A stretch of DNA of 64,000 bases from Amia ocellicauda (Eukaryota > Chordata > Actinopteri > Amiiformes > Amiidae), in assembly GCF_036373705.1 (NCBI RefSeq), contig NC_089853.1, positions 62,001 to 126,000 on the forward strand. The letters run 5' to 3'. Shown one piece after another: positions 49,111-61,600 of the stretch; the stretch's first letter is position 1, and the number at the start of each line of letters is the position of its first letter. Below the pieces are notes generated by a model. It was not told the origin of the DNA. It did not search any database and saw only the letters and a program-made list of their open reading frames with translations. The position numbers and the translations under genes are program-made.

Positions 49111-49265
49111 TGGTCTGGAGGGGATGTACACTGCCTCCTGACCTCTCGGGTCCTCCTGCACCAGCAGACTCATTTGCCCCTCAACGCTGCCCTTCCTCCA
49201 GTCCACCCTTTCTTCCACTCGCCCCCAAGCGCTGGAACGACCTTCCCTCCACGGTCAGGAGCACA
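49110..49265 (+). mobile_element. Second L2-type ORF2 fragment, opposite strand
   Basis: The plus strand codes FLPLAPKRWNDLPSTVRS, the APKxWNDLP motif of L2/Rex1-like ORF2 ends. It abuts the minus-strand copy head-to-head. Confidence 0.6.
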
Positions 49266-49269
49266 GTCC

Positions 49270-51510
49270 CTGTGACATGCCTGTCCCTGTGACACACCTA
49301 TCCCTGTCCACACAGCTGCCCCTGTGACACGCCTGTCCCTGTCCACACACAGCCTGCTCCTCTGGGCAGCTCAGCTCTCTGGCTCTACTTTATTAAACTG
49401 CTCCCTGATGCTCCTGCTTACTTCTGTATTATTGGCACTTCGTTTTACAGCACCTTCTCCAAGGCCCCTGTGCTGGAAATAAGATTTGGAGTCGGAAGTT
49501 CTAATCAGATTTTATTACGTGCACGGGAAAACAACAGCAGAACACAGCAACAGAAAGTATTCAACAACTATAATGCCGTTTTTCCCAAAGAGTTCAAGGA
49601 AGTACAAAGCTTTTATTCCCATTTTGGGACATACCTTCAAGGGGTTTGACATTTTACAAGCAGTGTCTGATTGGTCATCTAAATAACTATGATAGTAATT
49701 TCATTGGCATTCTAAAATAAGACTACCCATCTCATCAATATTATTACTCATGAATAATAATTATTATCCTCTGAATTGCCAGCTACATCTAGAAGGTCAT
49801 TTGCCGATAAAGATAGGTTTGAAACAATTAAACTCTAATAAGAAACAAGTAGAAAATGTAAGTTGCTGATAAACTAAAAGGGAGTAAATGAGAAGTGAAA
49901 AGAGAAGAGGTTCTCATAATCCATGTGAGAAGAATACAGGCAAATTAATAGTTACTGTGAGAAAACTACAGGGTCACAGCACAAAAAACACACAGGCATA
50001 AAATTATCTCTATTTTCCTCCACACCCCCCATTAGCACACACCTGGGACTATTATCTCTGCATGTATTACCTCATTGTATGAGGACATTATACATAAACA
50101 TAGTGTATATGTTTATTGTATGTTATTTTGATTATTTATTAGCAGACACAGGGCGACACAATTTACACAAGCATCACAAGGGTACAAAACTACAATCAGT
50201 GCAAAATACAGCAATAATAATCGTCATGATAATGTTGTACTGATTGTAGTACTGCACTTTTGTAATGCTTTCAAACTGTAAGTTGCCCTGGATAAGAGCA
50301 TCTGCTAATAAATAATAATACATAAATACAAATCATTAGACTGTGTAAACTGCTCCACCTTGTGGACAAATGAAGAATGACTCCCTGCCAAGTGCTGTCT
50401 GAGGAGTTGACGTGTTTATTACGGAAGAGTATTAGGCCAGGTATTGAGTGCATGGGGGTGTGATATTCTGAGAAAAAAGCCAGGATGCTCAGAGATTCCA
50501 AGCTCATATTAACTGGGGCTTCTTTAAAATTGATCAAATGAAGGCTCTAATCCAGTTATATTTTGGAATTGAAGTTAGCAATAGGGAAAGTTTGTGGCTT
50601 TTGGCACAAAATCATATTAGCCCACAAGCATTCCAACTTTGAAGAGACATTGTCACAAACTGGGCCTTCTCAGGAAAATAAACCATTCCGATTTAAACAG
50701 AGTAACAGTAACAGTGCAGGAGGAACTCTCGACATGGCCAGACGCAGGGCAATCACTGGTGCATCTCCGTGCTGTTCAAAGGAATTAATCTCAGAATTCA
50801 TTTCACAAATGAAACACACACTGTACATACACACACACACAGTACACAATACACAGTAAACACAAACTCACACACACAAACTGCCAGGTCACACAGGGGT
50901 CATTCTCTCAGTCTTTAATCAGCATCACAGAAATGTAAAGCGAGTGAGAGAGACTGAATATGAGTGCAAATGATAATGAATGATTGTGTGAATGAGTGAG
51001 TGTGGGTGAATGAGTGTGTGTGAGTGAGAGCTGTATTCTGCACAAAGAAATGTAATCATACAAAAATAGATTAATTTTAAATCTAGAGGCGTGACTCCCA
51101 GTCCTTCACACCGATGTTATTCAATCTTAAGGAACATGAATATGATTATTATGATTAGTAGCAGATACCCTTATCGGCGTCCGCCCTGCTGTTCTAGTGG
51201 TCCTGCCCCTTAACCTCTGACCTCTGACCCTGCCCCCCGCAGTGTCGTTTTACAGGTTAGAGACGAATACAAAAGCAGCTGAAGGCGCAGCGGAGCTTCA
51301 AGGGGAAGTCAGCTGCCCCTGATCTTCTTCAGTGCTAGGCCTTCATTTATGTAGAGGGTTGGCCAAAAACAATTTAAAGGGAAGGTTGGAGGTCATTGGT
51401 GCTTCTTTGTTGCAGGTCAGACAGTTTGAATTCCAGTGTTTATCTTCTTAAAGGGCATGTTTTATGAATCCACAAACTTCTTCTTAAAGGGCAGGGGCTC
51501 ATGTGACCAC
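49270..51510. other. Intergenic region downstream of fads1
   Basis: No exon recognised. 50125-50330 holds L2/SINE tail pieces on both strands (TTGCCCTGGATAAGAGCATC on plus at about 50284). 50813-50880 is CA-rich. ATTAAA on the minus strand near 50914 could be a fads1 poly(A) signal, about 600 bases past its stop. Confidence 0.45.
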
Positions 51511-51516
51511 ACCCTC

Positions 51517-53044
51517 TCACCTGTGCAGGTATGCATCCAGCCACAGCTCACCTGAGTCCTTCAGAGATCTGAGAGGAGGAGGAGAGGAACAGAGGGAGAG
51601 TGGGGGAGGGAGAGAGAGGTGAGGCTCTTGCAGTCAGTCAGTGCGTCAGTGTGCGAGTGTGTCAGTGTCAGTCAGAGTCCCAGGGTCAGGGTCACTGTGT
51701 GAGGGTCAGGGCATCAGGTTGTCAGTGTCAGGGCATCAGGGTTGGGGCGTCAGTGTCGGGGTGTCAGAGTCAGGGAGTCGGGGTGTCAGGGTCAGGGTGT
51801 CAGTGCCAGGGCATCAGTGTTGGGGTGTCAGGGCGTCGAGCTCAGGGTGTCAGGGTCAGGGCGTCAGTGCCACGGCGTTGGCTCAGGGCTCACGCTACGA
51901 TGTCGCTGAAGGCCGTGATCAGGGGTTTGCTGCTGTACTGCAGCCCGTGGCGACGACACAGGGAGCGAACCAGAGGAGCTACAGAGAACAGATTGTGTCT
52001 CGGCATCGTGGGAAACAGACTGTGAGAGAGACGGAGAGAGGAGGGAGGGAGGGATGGAGAGAGAGGGTTATTACTACACTAACAGACAGTCAGAGTCAAA
52101 TAGTCTCACACACACACACTAACGCTCTCAGACTCACTCTCTTTCTCACACACTCGCTCTCTCACACCTCACAGTGCATCTTTTCTTGAACTGTGGCTGT
52201 GTTGTTTGGTTTTTGTGTTGGTGCTGGATGGTGTGGTTGCTGTGTTTTGGTTTCTCTATGTTGTGGTGTGTGTTTTGTATTGGTTTTTGTTTGTTGATGT
52301 TCGTTTAGGCCAGGAAACTCCTGTAAATGAGATTTTTAATCTCAGTGAGTTCTTTTCCTGATAAAATAAGGTTAAAAAAAAAAAAAGACAGCGATTACTC
52401 AAAACACATATTTTCAGACTGTAATATTGTCCTTACTCTCCTGTAAGATAGCACTTCACAATGTTTTGTCATACTTCTTGCCTTGCGTTACTAGCACTAG
52501 TATTGTTATTTTGATCTCCCCTATGCTCCCTCTCCCTTTGCCCTTGACTGTGACCTACATCTTGTCTGCTCTCTGCTTTTACAATCCAGGATGTAAGACC
52601 TCTTATATTGTATTCACTTGTGTAAATTGGAATTTGTAAAATGTATTATGCTTTGAATTGCACAGTATTATGTAATTTGAATTTGTAATGTTTGATGCCT
52701 TGAACTGCACTGTATTTTTGAACTCTGTATTGCGCTTATATTTTGTAAGTCGCCCTGGATAAAGGTAACCGGCCAAGAAATAAAAATAATAATTCTAAAA
52801 GAAACTTCACCTCTCTCTCTCTCACACACACACACACTCTCCTCACACGCACACAGTCTCACACACACACTCTCTCTCTCTCTCACACTCACACACACTC
52901 TCCTCACAGTCTCACACACACACTCTCTCTCACACATACTCACACACACACTATCTCTCTCTCTCAAACACACTCTCTCTCACACATACACTCTCTCTCT
53001 CTCACACACACACACTCTCTCACAGTCTCACACACACACACACA

Positions 53045-53082
<38 letters not shown>

Positions 53083-53084
53083 AA

Positions 53085-53150
<66 letters not shown>

Positions 53151-55597
53151 CTCTCACACATACACACTCTGTCTCTCTCTCTCACACACACACCATGTTA
53201 CTCACTGGTGCTCGATCTGGAAGTTGAGGTGTCCAGTGAACCAGTCGTTGAACAGAGATTGGTCCACGTTGCAGGTGGCCTGGACCTATGAGAGAGCAGG
53301 GGCAATCTGTCACTGGGCGGGACTCACAGCAGGACAACCCTCACTATCATCATCTTCATCACCGTTCTTGTTATTACTGTTTTTATTACTGCTATTGTTA
53401 GGATTGGTGTTGTTATTATTGGCAGGGGGCAGTGCTGTACCTGCATGGTGACCCAGTCTCTGTTCTGGTCCCGGTCGATGTGCATGGGGATGTGATTCAT
53501 CTGGGTCACCCACACGAACCAGTTACTCTCCAGGAACCTGAGAGAGAGAGAGAATATCAGTCAGTGTGTGTGTGTGTGTGTGTGTGTAAACCCATCGTCA
53601 TCTGAATCCCAGGTCTTCAACACAGTGGGTATTTTCTGGACCAGATGGGTCTGAACCACAACCCCCCACACACCTGACCACGAAGAAGAGACCCAGAAAT
53701 GCTGGGAGTCCGAGGAGCGGCAGGTAACACAGAGTGAAGCGCACGTAGAAGGACAACATCCACAGCAGGTCCTGAGGGAGGGAGAGAGAAAGAGAGAGTC
53801 ATTAATAACTGTTAACTGACAGACACACAAACAAAGACAGACAGACAGACAACTGACCTGCCACTGGCGTCGTTTTACAGCGAAGAAGAAGACATACCAC
53901 TGGAAATACAGAGGGATGAGAGCGGGGGGGCCCACTGGAGAGAGAGAGGGGGGGGGCAGGGAGAGGGAATGTTTGTGATGTCAATTATAAAGTCTATTTT
54001 TTATTTGATACATAGAGGAAGTAAGAGATGGAGGAATTGGTAAAGAGAGGAAGGGTTGGGAGGACAAGAAAGCAAGGGAGAGAGGATAGAGAAAAGTAAA
54101 AGGAAATTAAAGAGACAGAGAAAGAGGGATGCAGGGATGATGGATGGAAGGGGACTCACAGAAGAAGAAATATCTGTGCTGGTGCTGATAGGGCATAAAC
54201 TTCTTCTTCTGAACCCCCAGCTGAGAGAGAGAGAGAGAGCGGCTCAAACAGGCGAATATCATTTTCAGTGTGTGTGAGCGTGTCAGTGTGTGAGCGTGTC
54301 AGTGTGTGTGAGTGCGTCAGTGTACCTCTTTGGACAGTGTGAGCGTGTCAGTGTGTGAGTGCATCATACCTCTATGGACAGGGCCTTCCCCAGAGTGAAC
54401 AGCAGGGGGTGCATGTTGATGTCGGGGTCTTTGCGGAAGCAGTTGGGCTTGGCGTGATGTTGGAAGTGCAGGTGATTCCACCAGCTGGCCGGCGCCCCCT
54501 GCAGGACAAGGCACGCAATTACTGCGACGACTGCAACAGACTTTATTCACTCCAGCGCCATCTTGGTTTGAAAGCGAGGCTCGGATGGCGCGCACACTCG
54601 GGCAGACAGTTTGCCTGAGACAGACATGGCAGTCTTGCGTACTGAGCAGGAATCACGCAGGTGGACGCAGATGAAGGAAGGATCATTCCCAGCTCAGAGC
54701 AGTGATGGGTGGAGGGGTACGTGCTGTCGGAGGGAACGGTGGCTGGTTTTGCCGTGTTTGCGAAGGGCGCAACAGAGGCTCCTGTGACCGGTTTACTCTG
54801 GCCTACTGTAACAGTCAGCAGGTGCGGTGATGATTTAAGGCGTTATTATTATTATTATTATTAGTGTGTAGTAGTGGTCAGGGCTCAGGGCTCTGGACTC
54901 TGGAGTGGAGGGTTGTGGGTGCAATCCCAGGTGGCACTGCTGTTGTACCCTTGAGCAAGGCACTGTACCTAGACTGCTCCAGTAAATGCCCTGCTGTATA
55001 AATGGATAAAATGTAAAAAATAATGTGATTTGTTGTAACAAATGTCACCCTGGATAAGTGTGTCTGCTAAGAAATCGAGTAATACTATTAATCTGATATA
55101 CAGCACCTGCATGTACCACAGCTGTCATGACAGACCAAACAATAATAGTTAATCATAAAGCCGTTCAGAGCCGACCAATCATACCAACTGAAACACACTA
55201 AAATAAGTGGTCCAGTGTCTGGTGACTTGTGAAGTCTGTGTCCTGGAGCAGTGTGAAGAGACGGTCTTCATCTGTCTCTAAGAGGAATTGCACACGGTAC
55301 ACAACAGACACACGCCTGCTCATCGCACGTCCGGCACGGAGTCTCCCGGAGCCTCGCTGTCACCAAGAGCCACTGCAGCTCTCAGAGGAACACAGGCAGA
55401 GGCCACAGCAACAATAACTATCCTTAGTATACTTCACTTTACTACACTGCACTGCACTGCCGCCCCACTCTCACCTTCAGGTGTCCGATGACGAACCTGT
55501 GCAGCAGGTGGTTCCAGCGGGACGTCCCGAACACAGACAGGTGACCAAAGTCATGCTGCAGCCACCCAGCCTGAGCCTGGAGAGAGAGAGAGGAAGG

Positions 55598-55637
<40 letters not shown>

Positions 55638-58600
55638 CTGAAAGTATGAGCTCCTAAAATTATTAAAATATATATTGTTTCTTGATGGAATAAAATACTA
55701 AAAATCAACAATACAGATAAATGAAGTAATAATTAATACCAAATACAAATAAAACCTTGGTGAAATATTACAAAAACATTTAAAAAGAAGAAAGAAATCC
55801 CGAAGATATGGATCAGAAGCATAAAACAAAGAAAGGAAAGATTGTAGAAACTAAATAAGAAGGAAGAAAGAAAACAACTGAAGAAGAGGTAAATCATCAA
55901 TTACTCTATATAATATAAAATAATAGTATAATATCAAAGTAAAGTTATAGTTTAGGAGTTTGTGTATATTCAAAAAGTGGCAGTTGGAAACTCTGTTGGA
56001 AATTCAGTTGGAAACGGCAACATTGTATTTAAATCGCCTGGTTGCCATGGAGACTGCTCATCACGCAGAGAGCAGGGAGATGCAGTACCCTCCCGAGGCC
56101 AGCAATGCGAAGACCAGGAAAGAGCACAGACTGGAGGTGCTGAAGAGCAACCCTGAGTGTCTGTACACAGACTTTGCTGGGGCAGGAGACAAGAGGATGA
56201 GATGCAACCTCATTTTCTTCACGGAGCACACCCAGGGCCGGACATACAGCAACATTAAGAAAAGGGGAATCAGCTACGGCAGGCAGGTTCTCATTGGGGA
56301 GGACTCGGACCTGGACGGCACAGTGCTCAGTGTCAACATCTACCACAGCGGGACTGTGCTAATCCAGGGCAGCGAGGCAAGCCTGACCTCCTTTGAAAAC
56401 TCTTTCAACAAACTGAAAGAAGAGGCAGAGAAGGAGAAATCATTCCCAATGCCTGCCCCCCCCAAGAGCACAGTCCATGAGGATCCAACTCCAAGTCAAG
56501 AGAGCATGACACTGGACCCCATCCAGCCCCTCCCTACCACCACCACCACACCCAGCAGCATCGAGCACGTGCGGGAGTGCCTGGCAATGCTGGAGCTGGA
56601 GTTTGTGGAGTTCAGGGAACTCACATTGTCCCGTCCCACAGAGAGCAGCCTTACCCAGCAGCTCCGAGACGAGGTGACTCAGCTCAAGAAAGAGAGCTGG
56701 ATGGCCATCAAGGAGCTGAAGAGTGAGATGAGCACCCTGCAGCAGAAAAACGACAACCTGAGGACCCAGCTGGGCTGCGTCAGGGAGGAGATGCAGCACA
56801 GAGAGAGAACCATCAGTACAGAGTTACAGGGACTGAGGGAACAGCTCCACCGACATGCTGCCACAACCACCGCCGCTGCCCCGGATACTGGCCTTCCTTA
56901 CCGAGCACACTGAGTGTCCTGAGTAAGAGTCAGATTGGCTTCCTCCCAAATCACCGCACTACAGATCATATTTACACCCTACACACCCTCATAGACAAAC
57001 ACGTCCACCAAAAAAGTAAAGGCAAAATCTTTGCCTGTTTCATTGATTTCAAAAAGGCATTCGACTCCATTTGGCACGAGGGACTTTATTACAGGGAGGA
57101 GATGCAGCACAGAGAGAGAACCATCAGGACAGAGCTACAGGGACTGAGGGAACAGCTCCACCGACATGCTGCCACAACCACCGCCGCTGCCCCGGCTGCC
57201 CCTACCACCGCCACTGCCATAACTACTGTCACTGCCACGACCACTGCCGCTGCTGCAGATGTCACGACCACCACATCTGCCTTGACCACCACCGCAGCCG
57301 CAGATGCCACGACCACCGCAGATGCTGCGACCACCCCGACAATCCCCACCACCACCCAGGCTCCATTAACCCCCCTGGCACCCACTCCTTCCACCCCTGC
57401 TACCACATCCACCCCCAACATGTCAACCAACAGGCAGTCAGATGCTGAGGTGGTGCTGCTCATCGACAGCAACGGGAAATACCTCGACCTGCAGAGGCTG
57501 TTTCCCAAGCGGTGCGTCAGCAGTCTCCACTGCAGGGACACGGAGCGGGCCCTGCAGCTGCTGCGCCGCCACACACTGGGCAACCCAGCCTGCATCATCA
57601 TCCACACCGGCACCAACGACCTGGGCTCCCTGCAGCAGGGCACCGCCGGGGCTGTGAGGAGGGTGGCAGAGTTAGCCACACAGGAGTTTCCCGACTCCAA
57701 AATAATAATGTCCGCACTGCTGCCTTGAGCCGACACCCCTCCACACATCATCAGTGCTCTCAACACTGAGATCACCCGAGGCTGCGCCGCCCTGCCCAAT
57801 GTACACCTGGCACACCACCCCTCTGTGCGCCCCTGGCACCTCCATGACAGGGTGCATCTAAATCAGGAGGGGGTCAGAGTCTTAGCAAAGACTCTGAAAG
57901 ATGCAGCCCTGGGCCACAGCCCAGCCAGCCCACCCCCACACAGCAATACCAACAGAGGCCAGCCAAACATACAACCCCCCCACACTGGAGCACACATACC
58001 ACGACGCCGCAGCACCGGCCAGCCCCCCATCATCCAGCCTCCCACCCGCCCCACGAGCGCCAGGCACAGCGCCCATCAGAAGCCGCTCAGCTACGCCGCG
58101 GCCCTGACCCAGGCCGCCCCTCCGGCCCCCACCGAGCTGGGGGAGATCAAGCAGCTGCTCAGCCTCCTCTGCTCCAGACTGCTGAGCTGAGCCAGAGCAC
58201 TCGGGTAGGGACGGACAACCCCACTTGTAAATAATTAAAAATAAATACCTGTGTACATACAATGTAACCATACTTTACATAAAACTAACTTCAGTGTTCC
58301 TGAAAAAAAGAAGTCAGGCCAGCAACACACAGACACAGCCCAGTAAGCTGTACAACCTTAATCAAACATACAGATGGACTCCAAACAGCACAGAGGAATT
58401 TAACAAAGCAATCAGTTCTACAGAAATAACAGACATCATCAACACTTTCCTCAGCTCACAGTACCAGCCTGACGTGACAGGACTAAATCTGGCCATAAAT
58501 GATATCAATCAAATATATCAAATTGCAGCCACAATGGCAAATCTTAAAAAGACAAAGAAAAAGACCAACCAGAATCACACACACACACAGACATGGTTTG

Positions 58601-61600
58601 ATGATGAGTGTAAATCAATACGAACAAATTTAAGGCACCTATCCAATCAAAAACATCATCAACCACAAGACACAGAACTACGCCAGCAGTACTGTGAGAC
58701 CCTAAAACACTACAAACACACCCTTAAAAATAAAAAACAGAAAAACACAAACAAAACACTCACAGACAGAGAAATCTGTTGACCAAAACCAGTTCTGGGA
58801 AATGTGGAACAATTTAAATTCAACAAAACAACAAGAATTGGCAATACAAAACGGAACCATTTGGAAAAAATACTTTGAAAACCTTTATAAAGATATCCAA
58901 CAAAACGATCTGACACACAAACAAATTGAAACCAGGGAAAAACTGAAATTACTCGAACAATCAATTAAAAATAATCAAAACCCAATTGACTCTCCAATCA
59001 CCCTACAGGAACTATCTAAAAAGCTACAGGCACTTCCACCCAGAAAAGCCTGCGGCCCGGACAGCATCAGCACTGAGATGCTCAAACACAGCAGTGCACA
59101 ACTGCAGGAGGCTGTGCTTAAATTGTTCAACATGGTCCTCAGTACTGGTTACTTCCCTGACATCTGGAACCAGGGGCTGAACACCCCAATCTATAAGAGT
59201 GGAGACAAATTCGACCCTAACAACTACCGGGGCATCTGTGTGAGCAGTAACCTGGGGAAGGTGTTCTGCAGTATCATCAACGCCCGGATACTGGCCTTCC
59301 TTACCGAGCACAGTGTCCTGAGTAAGAGTCAGATTGGCTTCCTCCCAAATCACCGCACTACAGATCATATTTACACCCTACACACCCTCATAGACAAACA
59401 CGTCCACCAAAAAAGTAAAGGCAAAATCTTTGCCTGTTTCATTGATTTCAAAAAGGCATTCGACTCCATTTGGCACGAGGGACTTTATTACAGAATTCTT
59501 CAAAGCGGTGTAGGGGGTAAAGTCTATGATATTATAAAATCAATGTACACCGAAAACAAATGTGCAGTAAAAATTGGCAACAAAAGAACAGAATTCTTCA
59601 CTCAGGGGCGGGGAGTGAGGCAGGGCTGCAGTCTGAGCCCAACAGTGTTCAACATCTACATCAATGAGTTGGCAACGGTGTTGGAGCAGTCTGATGCCCC
59701 TGGCCTCACCCTAAATGACACAGAAGTCAAATTCCTGCTCTATGCAGATGACCTAGTCTTGCTGTCGCCCACAGAGCAAGGGCTTCAGCAAAACCTGGCA
59801 CTACTAGAGCAGTACTGTCAGTCCTGGGCCCTGGCAGTAAACATGAAGAAGACAAAGATCATGATTTTCCAAAAAAAGGCCAGACCTCAGGGAAACAAAT
59901 ACCACTTCACGCTAGATAACACTACCCTAGAACACACCTCACACTACACCTACCTGGGCCTGACTATTAGTGCGTCAGGGGGCTTTAACCTGGCAGTGAA
60001 GACGCTCAAAGACAAAGCAAGAAGAGTTTTCTATGCAATCAGAAGAAGATTCTACAAAATTACTATTCCAGTCAAAATCTGGCTCAAAGTAATTGACAGT
60101 GTGATCCAGCCCATTGCGCTGTATGGCAGTGAAGTATGGGGTCCACTCAGTCAACAGGACTACACTAGGTGGGACAAACATCCAATAGAGACCCTGCATG
60201 CTGAACTCTATAAAAACATACTGTAGGTGCACAGGAACACACCAAACCACGCATGCAGGGCAGAATTAGGCCGCTTCCCAACCCTCATTAATATAAAGAA
60301 AAGAGCACTGAAATTCTGGATGCACCTGAAGAAAAGTGAGTCAGACTCACTCCAGTACAAGACCCTCCAAACCCAAGAGCTCAGCCCTGAAAAGAGTCCC
60401 CTGAGTCAGCTGACCCTGAAGCTCACGGCACTGACCCCCGCTAATACTGCGAACAGAGACCAGCTTCAGGTCAGCACTGCTTACCTGCCCCCAATTAGAG
60501 TCAACCAAATCATAAAGATAACCAAAACCTCCTCTCTGGAACATTGGAACAATGAAACCAAATCCCAAAGTAAACTGGATCGCTATCGGGCCCTAAACAG
60601 AGAATACACCCTGGCAGAGTATCTCTTCACTGTCAGAGATACGAAGCAGAGACGGATCCTGACCCAGTACAGGCTCAGTGACCACAGCCTGGCCATAGAC
60701 ACGGGCCGACACAGGCAGAGCTGGCTGCCCAGAGAGGAGCGGCGCTGTGGTCACTGCGAGACAGGAGAGGTCGAGACAGAGATGCACTTCCTCCTCCACT
60801 GCAATAAATATGCCAAATTAAGGGACACATTCTTTAATAAATTCATAAATATTACAAAATCATTCTCTGAATTGATAAATGAAAAAAAAATAGCTATCCT
60901 CCTGGGGGAGGGACATACAGCCCCCCTGGCCGCCCAATATGTAGCCGCCTGCCACAGGCTGAGGGGCTCACTGTGAAAACATACATGAGCACCAGCTGTA
61001 ACCTGATAATTATAAATAAAGTAAATGTACATGTCTATTAAGATTTTATTTATAAATTATAATGTTACTGTCTCTCTTTTTTTTTTTCTTACCTTTTATT
61101 ATTTTTCAATGTATGTATATAATATCAACTGCTTTGGCAACACTACGAAACTGTTTGTCATGCCAATAAAGCACCCTTGAATTGAATTGAATTGAATTGA
61201 GAGAGAGAGAGGGAGAGAGAGGGAGAGAGCAGGGACACGATAAGGGATAAGGTATTGTGATTTATAATTATTTATTTTCATATATGTATGTTCAATTGCT
61301 TTGACAATGTGTTTGTCATGTCAATAAAGCTCATCGAACTGAACTGAATTGAGAGAGAAAAATGTCGTGCCAGTAGAGCCCACAGAGCTCGGGCTTGTGC
61401 TGAGAGGGAGGGAGAGCACGTTAATCTTCAGTAATCGATTGAGAGGACTGTATGAATGGCTCGTGATGGTGCTGTGTTGGGCGGGCGGTGCTGACCTGCA
61501 CGGTGGCCAGCAGCAGGGCGGTGAGGGTCAGTGCCGGCCAGGAGGTGCCCCCCAGCCTCAGGGTGAGGTAGGCCAGCCCGTCCAGCACCAGGATGTGGGC

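Larger units (their letters stand above)
55950..61199 (+). mobile_element. L2-like LINE with esterase ORF1, antisense in fads1 intron 3
   Basis: About 5.2 kb opposite to fads1. ORF1 (55960-58190, broken) and ORF2 (58294-60976, broken) are described separately. The 3' end has AATAAA followed by repeated GAATT units (61168-61199), a tail type common in fish L2 elements. Fragments of the same family occur at 7190-7560, 33895-33965 and 35815-36835. The 5' boundary is not clear; upstream to about 55640 is AT-rich DNA of unknown origin. Family assignment to L2 rests on tail and RT wording, not on a tree. Confidence 0.85.

Noticed and set aside
54505-54660. Possible extra fads1 exon between exons 4 and 5
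   Set aside because: Flanking exons already join in phase and match the family; the sequence has no FADS similarity.
56029-58271. Minus-strand frames across the LINE ORF1
   Set aside because: Antisense of a GC-rich LINE ORF; no independent support.
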